Of a stretch of 64,000 nucleotides of DNA, positions 11,094 to 21,086 are shown one piece after another; the stretch's first letter is position 1, and each line of letters begins with the position of its first letter. The DNA lies in the NCBI GenBank assembly GCA_018969295.1, contig JAGWYN010000009.1:1-64000 (forward strand), in the 5' to 3' direction. A program made the position numbers and the translations under genes. The notes beneath the pieces were generated by a model. That model had not been told where the DNA came from. It did not search any database and saw only the letters and a program-made list of their open reading frames with translations. Source of the stretch: Chloroflexota bacterium. Its GTDB lineage: Bacteria > Chloroflexota > Anaerolineae > Caldilineales > Caldilineaceae.

Positions 11094-12143
11094 CTAGGCC
11101 GGCCGCAGGTTGAGCAGTTCGTCCCACACCGGCAGCTCCAGCCCAGCCACATACCGGCTGTGGTTGGCTTCCCAATGCACCTGTTCCCAGACCGGCACCA
11201 CCCCCCGCAGCGTTTCCGGCAGCTGGTGCAGAATCTCAGCGTAGGCATGCTCCAGCAGCCGATAGCCAGAGGAAGGGTGTTCGGCAAAGGCTGGGTGGGG
11301 GCGAATGATGCCGTCGGCGACCAGAAAGTGGTCGAGCACGTCGGCCATGTGGTGGAGCAGTTCCAGCTTGCGCGGCCACGGCGTGGCCAGACGGAGCGCC
11401 TCGTCGACCCAGGGTGCCAGCGGCGCATAGAGGCGGGGCAGCCGCTGGAAAAACGCATAGGTCCACTTGTCGTAGGGACAATACTCTTTTTCCAACATAA
11501 AGGCCAGCTGGACAGCCCAGCGCACGGAACGAGCAAAGGTGATCGTGGCATAGTACTCGTTGTCGCGCAAAAGGGCGCGCTTGAGGGCATAGCTGCCCAT
11601 CCCCGAAAAATAACGGCACCAGTGGGCAATCCGGCGTAGCCGCACCGGTTCTGGGTAGTAGCCCTGCAGCTGGCTGCGGATCTGGGAGAAATGCCCGCTG
11701 TTGTCCAGCCACACCTCACCGTTGACCAGGTGGAGGATGTCCTCCTCCGGCGCGGCCAGCCATTCGGCGTCGCTCTGCGGCGCATGGTCGATCCCGATCG
11801 TCGTTTTGAGATAGCTTTCCAACCCGGTGATCGACAGCCCGGTGCCCCCTGAAAAACCGGCACGCACGTCGTAGCCCTGGAAATGCTCGGGCAGCTGCGG
11901 GATCACCGCCTGGGCGATCGTCTGGCCGCGCGCCCGGTAGAGCGCGTCGGGCATCACTGCGTTGACACGCACCCCCCAGTGGTGGTCGCTCGAGTAGGCG
12001 TCCTCCATCCCGATCACCTCTGACCCATACCCGAAGATGCCAAACGCGCTCTGGGCAGTCTCCTCGGCAAACTCGCGCTGCAGGATCGGCAGTAGGATCT
12101 CCTGAAAAAATTGGCGGCTCACCGCCAGAATCGACGCAGCCAT
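11094..12143 (-). CDS. DUF4037 family putative nucleotidyltransferase-like protein
   Basis: A 349-residue cytosolic protein. The N-terminal block FGYGSEVIGMEDAYSSDHHWG matches the conserved start of DUF4037 proteins, which resemble nucleotidyltransferases with a Gly-Ser pair and acidic residues downstream. The rest is helical (EKEYCPYDKWTYAFFQRLP). Biological role is unknown. The ATG at 12143 is chosen because agagagg lies seven bases upstream, whereas an ATG six bases earlier abuts that site. It lies downstream of the rhamnose importer genes on the same strand but is separated from them by two strong hairpins. Confidence 0.7.
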   Translation of the reverse strand: MAASILAVSRQFFQEILLPILQREFAEETAQSAFGIFGYGSEVIGMEDAYSSDHHWGVRVNAVMPDALYRARGQTIAQAVIPQLPEHFQGYDVRAGFSGGTGLSITGLESYLKTTIGIDHAPQSDAEWLAAPEEDILHLVNGEVWLDNSGHFSQIRSQLQGYYPEPVRLRRIAHWCRYFSGMGSYALKRALLRDNEYYATITFARSVRWAVQLAFMLEKEYCPYDKWTYAFFQRLPRLYAPLAPWVDEALRLATPWPRKLELLHHMADVLDHFLVADGIIRPHPAFAEHPSSGYRLLEHAYAEILHQLPETLRGVVPVWEQVHWEANHSRYVAGLELPVWDELLNLRPA

Positions 12144-12166
12144 TGGCATCCTCTCTTTTTTCAACT

Positions 12167-12187
12167 GCCCTGCGGCAGGGCTTTTTT
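12167..12187 (+). terminator. GC hairpin with T-run
   Basis: GCCCTGCGGCAGGGC followed by TTTTTT reads as an intrinsic terminator on the + strand. On the minus strand the same stem also precedes a run of A/T just ahead of the DUF4037 ribosome site, so it may act in either direction or be a leader hairpin. Confidence 0.5.
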
Positions 12188-12202
12188 GCCCGCCGGCAAG
12201 CA

Positions 12203-12235
12203 ACAGTCCCGGATCCACAACGAACCCGGGACTGT
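12203..12235 (-). terminator. Hairpin downstream of the rhamnose-type binding protein gene
   Basis: Arms acagtcccgg and ccgggactgt enclose a short loop, 38 bases past the stop of the binding protein gene. It has no long T-run of its own, so it may end transcription with the next hairpin or protect the 3' end. Confidence 0.5.
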
Positions 12236-12272
12236 CGTGCACGGCTCTTTTCTTCCGGCAAGGGCGGGCTGC

Positions 12273-13475
<1,203 letters not shown>

Positions 13476-13555
13476 GGTTTTTTCTCCTTGAATATGGTTG
13501 GTAAACAGTAAAACAAACACGCGTCGCCGCGGGTATCCACATCCCTGATCGACAT

Positions 13556-14554
13556 CTACCTGCCCGGTTCAGCTGCTGGCCTGCTGCGCAGGCGGCGCTG
13601 GCTCCAGCGGGCCCGCACGGTCGCCGCCAGGTTGGGCACCAGCACCGAGAGAATCAAGAGCGCACCGATCACGCCGGTCTGCACGTGGCCAGAAAAATTG
13701 GCCAGCCCCATGCCGTTGCGCAGGTTGAGAATGATCAGCACCGAAAGCAGCACACCCCACAGCGACCCCGTACCGCCAAAGATGCTGACCCCGCCGAGCA
13801 ACACCATGGTGATGATGTCGAGCTCAAAGCCATTCGCCATATCCCCGCGGACGGCACCCAGCCTTGCCGCATACAGCAGGCCAGCCAGCGCAGCCAGGGT
13901 CGACGAAACCACGAAGAGAATCATCTTGGTGCGCTGGACACGCACCCCCGAATAGCGGGCCACTGCCTGGTTGTTGCCGATCACAAAAACATAGCGGCCA
14001 AAACCCGAGTATTGCAGAATGATAATCGCAAAGACCAGCAACACAAAGAAGACGAGCATGGCGAACGGAAATGGGCCGAGCCACGGCTGCTGGCCCAGGC
14101 GGTTGAACCAGTCGGGGAAGCTGCCGATCGAGCGATCTTCGAGCAGCACATAGGCCAGCCCGCGGTAGCCGATCAGACCAGAGAGGGTGACCACCAGCGA
14201 AGGCAGCCCCACAACGCCGATCCAGAAACTGTTGAAGAGCCCGGCGGCGACGCCGGCCAACAGCGCCACCCCCAGTGCCCCTTCCATCGGCATCCCGCCC
14301 GCATACAAAAAGCCGGCCATGCAGGCGCTGAACCCCATCACCGAGGCGACCGAAAGGTCGATCTCGGCGTTGATGATGATAAAGGTCATGATCAGCGCCA
14401 CGATGATCTTCTCGATCGACAGCTGAAAGAGGTTGACCCAGTTGTTGACGGTCAGATAGCCAGGGGTGCTGACCGCGTTGTAGAGGACGATGACCGCCAG
14501 CAGCAGGGCCAACAACCCTTCCCAGCGCTGCACAAATTTCCACCTAAGCTGCAC
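13556..14554 (-). CDS. Sugar ABC transporter permease (RbsC/RhaPQ type)
   Basis: A 332-residue integral membrane protein of the ribose/xylose/rhamnose permease family with about eight to ten hydrophobic segments. The signature GGVSIFGGTGSLWG near the C-terminus and the early INAEIDLSVASVMGFSA block are characteristic. It overlaps the preceding permease gene by 11 bases, so the two are translated together, and it probably forms a heterodimeric channel with it. Placed before the binding protein gene on the minus strand. Confidence 0.93.
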   Translation of the reverse strand: MQLRWKFVQRWEGLLALLLAVIVLYNAVSTPGYLTVNNWVNLFQLSIEKIIVALIMTFIIINAEIDLSVASVMGFSACMAGFLYAGGMPMEGALGVALLAGVAAGLFNSFWIGVVGLPSLVVTLSGLIGYRGLAYVLLEDRSIGSFPDWFNRLGQQPWLGPFPFAMLVFFVLLVFAIIILQYSGFGRYVFVIGNNQAVARYSGVRVQRTKMILFVVSSTLAALAGLLYAARLGAVRGDMANGFELDIITMVLLGGVSIFGGTGSLWGVLLSVLIILNLRNGMGLANFSGHVQTGVIGALLILSVLVPNLAATVRARWSQRRLRSRPAAEPGR

Positions 14555-15605
14555 GGTTGCTCTCCCCCTTCTCCTCTGTCAGCCGACGGGCGGCCAGCCG
14601 CAGTTCCTGGCGCGCCCAGAGGCTGCGCAGGCGCTGCATGACAATTGTGTCGGTGGCCACGGCCAGCAAAATCAGCAGACCCAACAGCGCGTTGCGCCAG
14701 AACTCGCTGATCGCCAGCCAGCGGATCAGGCTGTTGTCGATGATGTCGATCAGCACGGCGCCCAGGAAAGCGCCCAGCGGCGAGCCAAGCCCCCCGTTGA
14801 TGTTGACCCCCCCCACCACGGCTGCGGCCACCGACTCCAGCTCAATGCCCAGGCCAGCCACCACGGTGATGTTGCCAAAGCGGGCCAGAAAAACAAAGCC
14901 GGCCAGCCCGGCCAGGGCGCCGCTCAGCACAAAGGCGGTCAGCACAATGCGCTGGGCCGGAAACCCAGCAATACGCGCCGCATCCGGGTTGGAGCCGATC
15001 GCATAGAGCCGCCGCCCCCATCCCAGATAGCTGACGACCAGCTGGAAGAGCACCACCACCAGCAGGGCGATCAAAAAGAGCAGCCGGATGTCGAACTCCC
15101 CGACCGAAAATGCGTTCACCGGCGGCAGGTTGACCAACCAGCGGGGCAGTTCATTGGTGACGACACTGCGCGCCCCCGAGATCTCGACCAGCAACGTTCG
15201 GTAGATCGCCAGCGTCCCCAGGGTGACGATGATCGCCGGAATTTTTCCATAGGCCACGAGCAACCCGTTGAAAGCGCCCAGGGCTGCACCCAACCCTACG
15301 GCCAGCAGCACCGCCAGCGCAGGAGGCAGGTCGTTTTGGAGGGTGAGCAAGGTGCCGACCACATAGGCCGTAAAGCCGACGATCGAGCCGACCGACAGGT
15401 CGATGTTGCGGGTCAGAATGACCAGCGTCTGGCCGACCGCCACAATGGCGACCACGGCCACGCTGGTGGAGATGCGGGTGAAGGTGCGTGGGGAAAAGTA
15501 GTTCTCGATCTGGGTGCCAAAAAAGAGCAAAATCCCGAGGATGAGGGCCAACAGCACCAGCTCGCGGATCTGTTCGGGCTGAAAACGACGGCGCAGCCAG
15601 GTCAT
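14544..15605 (-). CDS. Sugar ABC transporter permease (RbsC/RhaPQ type)
   Basis: Second permease of the importer, 353 residues. Motifs NIDLSVGSIVGFTAYV and GGVNINGGLGSPLGAFLG identify the family. It overlaps the upstream ATPase gene by four bases (ATGA). Two different permeases with one two-domain ATPase match the RhaSTPQ rhamnose importers described in rhizobia. Confidence 0.93.
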   Translation of the reverse strand: MTWLRRRFQPEQIRELVLLALILGILLFFGTQIENYFSPRTFTRISTSVAVVAIVAVGQTLVILTRNIDLSVGSIVGFTAYVVGTLLTLQNDLPPALAVLLAVGLGAALGAFNGLLVAYGKIPAIIVTLGTLAIYRTLLVEISGARSVVTNELPRWLVNLPPVNAFSVGEFDIRLLFLIALLVVVLFQLVVSYLGWGRRLYAIGSNPDAARIAGFPAQRIVLTAFVLSGALAGLAGFVFLARFGNITVVAGLGIELESVAAAVVGGVNINGGLGSPLGAFLGAVLIDIIDNSLIRWLAISEFWRNALLGLLILLAVATDTIVMQRLRSLWARQELRLAARRLTEEKGESNRAA

Positions 15606-17137
15606 CGCTGCACCGCCTGGGAGATTGGGTCGTGCTGTCCCATGGCTGCCGTCATCACACGCTCCTGTGTCGCTTCGCTGCGGCTGAAAATGCCCATCTG
15701 CCGCCCTTCGCGCATCACAAGCACACGGTCGCTCATGGCCAGCACCTCGGGCAGGTCGGAGGAGATGAGAAGGATCGCCAGCCCCTGGGCGGCCAGGTCG
15801 CTGACGATGTGGTGCACCTCAGCCTTGGCACGCACATCGATCCCGCGAGTCGGCTCGTCGAGGATCAACAGCCTGGGCTGGGCGTTGAGCCACTTGCTCA
15901 ACATCACCTTCTGCTGGTTCCCCCCCGACAATTTCCCGACCTCCAGATCCACCGAGGGGGTGCGAATCATCAGCCGGCCACGGTACTCCTCGGCAGTCTG
16001 CTGTTCTTCCCTTCGCCGTACCAGCCCGAGGGTGCTCAGGTAGCGGCGCAAGGTGGGGAGTGTGATATTGGTCGCAATCGACATCGGCAGAGTCAGCCCC
16101 AGCCCGCGGCGGTCTTCGGTCACGTAGGCGATGCCCAGCCGGACCGCCTGTTCGGGGGAGTGGATCCGCACCCTGTTTCCTGCCAGTTCGACCGTCCCTT
16201 GGTCGGCCGGCTCGACGCCAAAGAGAGCCAGCCCGACATCGGTGCGTCGGGCCCCGATCAGGCCGGCAAAGCCCAGGACCTCTCCCTGGTGAATCTCGAA
16301 GTGGACGCCGCTGAAGACACCTGTCTTGCCAAAGTCGCGCACCGCAAGCAGCAGCGGGCCGCGCGGCACCGCACTTTTGGCAAAAAAATCGCCGACTTCC
16401 CGGCCCACCATTTCGCGGATCACCTGTTCGCGCTGGCGGGGCAGCTCGGCGGCACTGGCGCGCAGCCGCGAGGAGATCAGCCGGCCGTCACGCAACACAG
16501 TGATGCGGTCGGCAATCTGAAAGACTTCCTCCATCCGATGGCCGATGAAGAGGATTGCCACCCCCTGGCGGCGCAGCGACTCGATGATCCGGAAGAGCTG
16601 GTCCACCTCGTGGGCGGAGAGGGAGGCGGTCGGCTCGTCCATGATCAACACCCGCACATGGAGCGAGATGGCTTTGGCGATCTCGACCGCCTGTTGGGCG
16701 GCCAGGGTCAGCCCGCGCGCCGGCATGCGCACATCCAGGTGCACATCCAGCTGCGCCAGAATGGCCTCGGCCTCCCGATAGAGCTGCCCCCAATGGACCA
16801 ACAGCCCGCGGTTGCGGTGGCTGATAAAAATATTCTCCGCCACGTTGAGGTCGGGAAAGACCATCGGCTCCTGGTAGATGGCGGCGACCCCCAGCGACTG
16901 GGCCTCTTGCGAGTTGCCGATCCGCCTGGGGGTGCCGTCGATGAGCAGGGTGCCGGTGTCGGGGGGATGGACACCGGTCATGATTTTGATCAGGGTCGAT
17001 TTGCCTGCGCCGTTCTCGCCGATCAGGGCGTGCACCTCGCCTGGGTGGAGGGTCAGCGACACATCTTCCAGCGCCTGTGTCGCGTCAAAACGCTTGGAGA
17101 CATGCTGGATCTCGAAGACAGGAGGGGCGTCAGCCAT
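15602..17137 (-). CDS. Sugar ABC transporter ATP-binding protein, two NBDs (RbsA/RhaT type)
   Basis: A 511-residue protein with two fused nucleotide-binding domains. The first has Walker A GENGAGKST, signature region LTLAAQQAVEIAKA and Walker B VLIMDEPTASLS. The second has a degenerate Walker A (GLIGARRTD), the signature LSGGNQQKV and LLILDEPTRGID. This asymmetry is normal for sugar importers of this class. Its start codon overlaps the isomerase stop by one base (TAATG), so import and isomerisation are translationally coupled. Confidence 0.95.
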   Translation of the reverse strand: MADAPPVFEIQHVSKRFDATQALEDVSLTLHPGEVHALIGENGAGKSTLIKIMTGVHPPDTGTLLIDGTPRRIGNSQEAQSLGVAAIYQEPMVFPDLNVAENIFISHRNRGLLVHWGQLYREAEAILAQLDVHLDVRMPARGLTLAAQQAVEIAKAISLHVRVLIMDEPTASLSAHEVDQLFRIIESLRRQGVAILFIGHRMEEVFQIADRITVLRDGRLISSRLRASAAELPRQREQVIREMVGREVGDFFAKSAVPRGPLLLAVRDFGKTGVFSGVHFEIHQGEVLGFAGLIGARRTDVGLALFGVEPADQGTVELAGNRVRIHSPEQAVRLGIAYVTEDRRGLGLTLPMSIATNITLPTLRRYLSTLGLVRRREEQQTAEEYRGRLMIRTPSVDLEVGKLSGGNQQKVMLSKWLNAQPRLLILDEPTRGIDVRAKAEVHHIVSDLAAQGLAILLISSDLPEVLAMSDRVLVMREGRQMGIFSRSEATQERVMTAAMGQHDPISQAVQR

Positions 17138-18381
17138 TATTGGAACCCACCGCTGGTCGCTGCGAGGCCGCGCTCGTGGCGAATGTGGCTCTCGTAGCCC
17201 GACGCCAGGTAGGCGGCGATCGGGTCAGCCGGCACGCCGAGTTCGGCGCGCACCTGGGCCAGCAGCGGACGGACGTCGGTGCGGAAGGCGTCGGTGAGCA
17301 GCCGGTGGGCCAGCAGGACCTCGCCCGCCCCTTGCAGCTCAGCCAGCTGGCGTCGCGGCACGATCAACGCCTTGGCATAGGCCTCCTGGCAGTTGAGCAC
17401 CGACTGGATCATCGGCGCCAGCTTGCCTTCGATATTGTGGGACTGGTCGATCATATAGGCGACGTTGCGGGCCGCGTCGCGCAGCGCCGGGTCGTCGTTC
17501 AGTTCGGCGTCGACCAGCTCGTTGTAGATCAAAAAGAGCTCGTACGGGTTGGTGCTGCCCACAATCAGGTCGTCGTCGGCATATTTGCGGTTGTTGAAAT
17601 GAAAGCCGCCCAGCTTGTTTTCATCAAGCAGGAAGGCCACGATCTGCTCGATGTTGACCCCTTGGGCGTGATGGCCCAGGTCGACCAGCACCTGGGCTGC
17701 CTCGCCAAGCTTGAGCGACCAGCCGTAGGCCGTCCCCCAGTCGGGGATATCGGTGCTGTAAAAGGCGGGCTCGAAAAATTTGTACTCGATCAACATGCGC
17801 CCGCCCGCCGGCAGCTGCGGCTTGACCAGCTCCAGCCCCCGCTCAAAACGGCGCTTGCGCATGCGCAGCGCATCCTGGCCCGCATAGTTGGTGCCGTCGG
17901 CAAACCAGAGGCTGAGCACCCGGCTGTTGAGCTTGTGCATGATCTCGCAACATTCGATGATGTGGTCGAGCGCACGCTCCTGGATCGCCGGGTCCGGGTT
18001 GCCCAGGGAGCCCAGCTTGTACTCGTCATCCTGAAAAACATTTGGGTTGACCGCGCCGATGGCAATGCCCTGCGCTTCGGCGTACTGGCGCATTGCAAGG
18101 TAGTCTTCGTCGGCTGGCTTGTCCCAAGGGATGTGCACGGCGACCGTGGGCGCAATGCCGGTCATTTTGTGGACCACCGCAGCGTCGTCGAGCTTCTGCT
18201 GCGTCGTGGTGGCCGCACCCGACCAGGCAAAGGCCTTGAACCGCGTGCCGCTGTTGGCATAGCCCCAGCTGGGCGTCTCAATCTGCTGGCGACGCAACGC
18301 AGTCTTGACCGTCTCGACATCGACACCCTGCTCCGCCAACTGCTCGGCCAAAAGGGCATAGGCCGCTTGCTGGTTGACCAT
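17137..18381 (-). CDS. rhaI: L-rhamnose isomerase (RhaI type)
   Basis: Converts L-rhamnose to L-rhamnulose. At 414 residues it fits the Pseudomonas-type rhamnose isomerases related to xylose isomerase rather than E. coli RhaA. Supporting blocks are the Trp-containing GIAPTVAVHIPWD, SLWFADGTNYAGQD, MLIEYKFFEPAFY (metal-binding Glu) and LGHHAQGVNIEQIVAFLL (metal-binding Asp/His area). It is the first gene of the importer operon and lies divergent from a class II aldolase, which fits L-rhamnose breakdown. Confidence 0.9.
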   Translation of the reverse strand: MVNQQAAYALLAEQLAEQGVDVETVKTALRRQQIETPSWGYANSGTRFKAFAWSGAATTTQQKLDDAAVVHKMTGIAPTVAVHIPWDKPADEDYLAMRQYAEAQGIAIGAVNPNVFQDDEYKLGSLGNPDPAIQERALDHIIECCEIMHKLNSRVLSLWFADGTNYAGQDALRMRKRRFERGLELVKPQLPAGGRMLIEYKFFEPAFYSTDIPDWGTAYGWSLKLGEAAQVLVDLGHHAQGVNIEQIVAFLLDENKLGGFHFNNRKYADDDLIVGSTNPYELFLIYNELVDAELNDDPALRDAARNVAYMIDQSHNIEGKLAPMIQSVLNCQEAYAKALIVPRRQLAELQGAGEVLLAHRLLTDAFRTDVRPLLAQVRAELGVPADPIAAYLASGYESHIRHERGLAATSGGFQ

Positions 18382-18686
18382 CTTTGCGCTCCCTTCTCAT
18401 TGCTGACTGCTGCTTCCCCGCCACACACCTCTGCTCGGCTTCCATCTCTGCCGCTGCACGACAAACGCGCTGGCAGATCTTGTTGCTGACAAAGGACAGG
18501 GACATTCAAGTTGAAGTTTCTCTCAGTATACCCAACTCTGCCCATCCGGTCAACCCGGTACAGCCATTTTCCCAGCCATTGGTCTGCTGCACTACGTACT
18601 TTGACCATCCCATCGATTGGAGCCACCGTTGCTGCCCCTGTACAATAGAAAGCAAAGAAAATTCGCCCGGCCAAAAGGAGAAAAAA
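18382..18686. promoter_or_regulatory. Divergent control region of the rhamnose genes
   Basis: This 305-base region separates the isomerase (minus) from the aldolase (plus). It has a clear aldolase ribosome site (ccaaaaggag, 18671-18680) and a TACAAT box at 18641-18646 that could serve as its -10, although no good -35 stands at the right distance. On the minus strand a TATACT-like box lies near 18526. No RNA gene is seen. No regulator gene is adjacent. Confidence 0.4.
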
Positions 18687-19445
18687 ATGAACGAGCTACT
18701 GCACTCTTTGGTGACCCTCTCGCACGAACTGGGGCGCGAGGAGCGCGCGCTGGCGATCCTGGGGGAAGGCAACACCAGCGCACTCGCCAGCGACAAGACG
18801 TTCTGGGTCAAGGCTTCTGGCAGCCAGCTCGGTACGATCAGCCCAGCTGGCTTTACCGAGGTGCACCTGGACGCCATCCTGGAGCTGACCGAACGCCAAT
18901 CCCTCTCCCCGGAAGAGGTGCAGGCCCTCTGGCCACAGGTGATGGTCGACCCACAGCAGAAACGCCCCTCGGTCGAAACCTTCATGCACGCGCTTTGTCT
19001 GTCGGAAGGCCAGGCCCGCTGGGTGGCGCACACCCACCCGACTGCGTGCAACACCATTCTCTGCTCGCGACTGGGCGCCGATCCGTTCCTGCGCCCGATC
19101 TTTCCAGATGGGATCGTGGTCTGCGGGCGCCATCCGGCGGTTGTCCCCTATGTCGATCCAGGGTTTATGCTGGCCAAAGTGGTGCGGGCCGAGCTGCGCC
19201 GCTACCAGGACGCGCACGGAGCATCGCCCAAACTGCTGTTGATGGTCAACCATGGAATCACGGCCCTGGGCCAGACGATGCAGGAGGCGCTCAACATCAC
19301 CCGGATGGCCGACAAGTGGGCGCGCACGTTGCTCGGCACCTACGCGCTGGGCGGGCCGGCGTTCATGCCCGAGAACGAGGCGACCCGCATCGACAGCCGC
19401 CCCGACGAGCACTACCGCCGGAGCCAGCTGACCGGAGCCAGCTGA
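18687..19445 (+). CDS. Class II aldolase/adducin family protein, probable rhamnulose-1-phosphate aldolase
   Basis: A 252-residue class II aldolase. GEGNTSAL and TFWVKASGSQLG form the phosphate-binding region, VAHTHPTACN carries zinc-binding His residues, and LLMVNHGITALG supplies another. The start at 18687 follows aaggag by six bases. Divergence from rhamnose isomerase suggests it splits L-rhamnulose-1-phosphate to dihydroxyacetone phosphate and lactaldehyde. Unlike many bacterial rhamnose clusters, it is not fused to a lactaldehyde dehydrogenase, and no rhamnulokinase is next to it. Fuculose-phosphate aldolase or a dehydratase role cannot be excluded. Confidence 0.78.
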   Translation: MNELLHSLVTLSHELGREERALAILGEGNTSALASDKTFWVKASGSQLGTISPAGFTEVHLDAILELTERQSLSPEEVQALWPQVMVDPQQKRPSVETFMHALCLSEGQARWVAHTHPTACNTILCSRLGADPFLRPIFPDGIVVCGRHPAVVPYVDPGFMLAKVVRAELRRYQDAHGASPKLLLMVNHGITALGQTMQEALNITRMADKWARTLLGTYALGGPAFMPENEATRIDSRPDEHYRRSQLTGAS

Positions 19446-19469
19446 CCGGCCGCTGTGTTCGGCGCCGGT

Positions 19470-20078
19470 TCAACGGCCGGTCAGCCGGGCTGGGCGGATC
19501 TGCAGCTCAGCCAGTTCGGCGGGAGAATCGAGGTCAAAGCGCAGGCTGGGGGTATCGACGACGGTGACGCTGCATCCTGCGGCCAGCGCCTGTGTACGGT
19601 GGCAGTGAAAGCTTTCTGGTCCGAAACAAAGGGCGAAAGGGGGGGGCAGCCGCAGAAGGAGCGCGCTGGTGCCGCCATCGCGGCTGGGGGCCAGCACAGC
19701 TGTCTGGAGGTTCACAAAGCTGTCGACCAGCTGGTGGAGATCGGTGTCAGCCAGCCTGGGCAGATCCGCTGGCAGCAGGAGTGCGGCCTGGGCCCCGGCC
19801 TGGCCGGCGTAGGCGCAGGCCTGCGCCAGGGCGGTGTTGAGCTCTGTGCCGGCTTCGGGCAGCCCCAAGGCGGCGGCTGTCCTGGCTGCTGCCAGGACAG
19901 CAGGGTCACGGCTGACGACCACGATCTGGTCGAAGCGGGCGCTGTGCTGGGCTGTGGACAAGGTCTGTGCCAGCAGCCGGGCGCTGAGTTCAGCGCGTTG
20001 TGCAGGCTGCAGCGCGCGAGAGAGCCGGCTTTTGCCTTCGTTGAAGGGCTTCACCGGCACGATCAGCCACAGTTTCAC
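19470..20078 (-). CDS. cofC: 2-phospho-L-lactate (or PEP) guanylyltransferase
   Basis: A 202-residue nucleotidyltransferase that activates 2-phospholactate or phosphoenolpyruvate with GTP for F420 synthesis. It opens VKLWLIVPVKPFNEGKSRLS, the MobA-like GTP-binding start, and shows LLLPADLPRL with the metal-binding Asp and DGGTSALLLRLP. The GTG start at 20078 overlaps the cofD stop (GTGA), giving translational coupling and settling the start. It ends convergent with the aldolase gene after 24 bases. Confidence 0.92.
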   Translation of the reverse strand: MKLWLIVPVKPFNEGKSRLSRALQPAQRAELSARLLAQTLSTAQHSARFDQIVVVSRDPAVLAAARTAAALGLPEAGTELNTALAQACAYAGQAGAQAALLLPADLPRLADTDLHQLVDSFVNLQTAVLAPSRDGGTSALLLRLPPPFALCFGPESFHCHRTQALAAGCSVTVVDTPSLRFDLDSPAELAELQIRPARLTGR

Positions 20079-21082
20079 GGGGCTGGCCTGCTGCTGGCCA
20101 ACACGGGCCGGAGGGTGGCGGCAAACTCGATCACGGTTGTGGCCAGCTGGGCCTTGCTGGCCAGGTCGTGCATGAGGGTATCGGCCACGAGGGCGGGCAT
20201 TCGGACGTGGGCAGCGGCGGCGGCGTCGATCTTGTCCAGCACGAAGCCGTCGAGCAGGCCATCGAAGTGGGCGGCGATCGTGACCGGCGAGACCGGGTAG
20301 CCCATCTCGCGCATCATCTTGGCTGCAGGCCCTTTGATCGCCTGGCCGCCGACGATCGGAGCGACGGCGATCTTGGGGGCGCGCAGCGACGGCAGCAGGC
20401 TGCGCATCTCGCCGACGCTCAGGATGGGGTCCAGGCTCAGGTAGGGGTTGCTGGGACAGAAAACGACGACGTCGGCCCGGACCAGGGCTGCGTACACAGC
20501 GTCGGTCAGTGTCGCCTCTGCGGCTCCTACGAAAGAGACATCGAGCACGCACGGCTCACAGCGCCGGCCCACAAAATAATGCTGGAACGGCAGGTCGCCC
20601 TCGTCGGTGTGCACCAGGGTGCGCACCGGCAGATCGCTCATGGGCAGCACCGTGGAAGGCACCCCCAGCGCCCGACGCAGCCGGTCGGTGACTTCGGTCA
20701 GGCTGCTGCCCTGGCGCAGCCACTCGCTGCGCCGCAGATGCAGCGCCAGATCTTTGTCGCCCAGGCGGAACCAATCCTCGCCCCCCAACAGCCCGACCAT
20801 CTTCAGCACGGCAAAGCTTTCGTCTGCGCGGCCCCAACCCAGCTCCGGGTTGTTCACGCCGGCCAGATTGTAGATCACCGTATCCAGATCCGGGCAGATG
20901 GTCAATCCCCAATGCTCGAAGTCGTCGCCGGTATTGACCACCACGGTGAGCGCCCCGGGGGGCAGGACGGCCTGCAGGCCGGCGGCCAGCTTGGCGCCAC
21001 CGACCCCGCCGGCCAGGGCGACGACCTGTGGAGTGTGGCGGAGCGCGCAGCGGTTCTCGGCAGAGAACAGGTTGCTTGTCAC
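20075..21082 (-). CDS. cofD: LPPG:FO 2-phospho-L-lactate transferase
   Basis: Transfers the phospholactyl or phosphoenolpyruvyl group onto FO to make (dehydro-)F420-0. The 335-residue protein has ALAGGVGGAKLA (nucleotide-binding start), VVVNTGDDFEHWGLTICPDLD (metal-binding Asp pair and FO site) and FCPSNPYLSLDPIL. The GTG start at 21082 lies nearly on the stop of the upstream nitroreductase and is preceded by ggaga. Longer in-frame starts would run inside that gene. Confidence 0.95.
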   Translation of the reverse strand: MTSNLFSAENRCALRHTPQVVALAGGVGGAKLAAGLQAVLPPGALTVVVNTGDDFEHWGLTICPDLDTVIYNLAGVNNPELGWGRADESFAVLKMVGLLGGEDWFRLGDKDLALHLRRSEWLRQGSSLTEVTDRLRRALGVPSTVLPMSDLPVRTLVHTDEGDLPFQHYFVGRRCEPCVLDVSFVGAAEATLTDAVYAALVRADVVVFCPSNPYLSLDPILSVGEMRSLLPSLRAPKIAVAPIVGGQAIKGPAAKMMREMGYPVSPVTIAAHFDGLLDGFVLDKIDAAAAAHVRMPALVADTLMHDLASKAQLATTVIEFAATLRPVLASSRPAP

Positions 21083-21086
21083 AAAA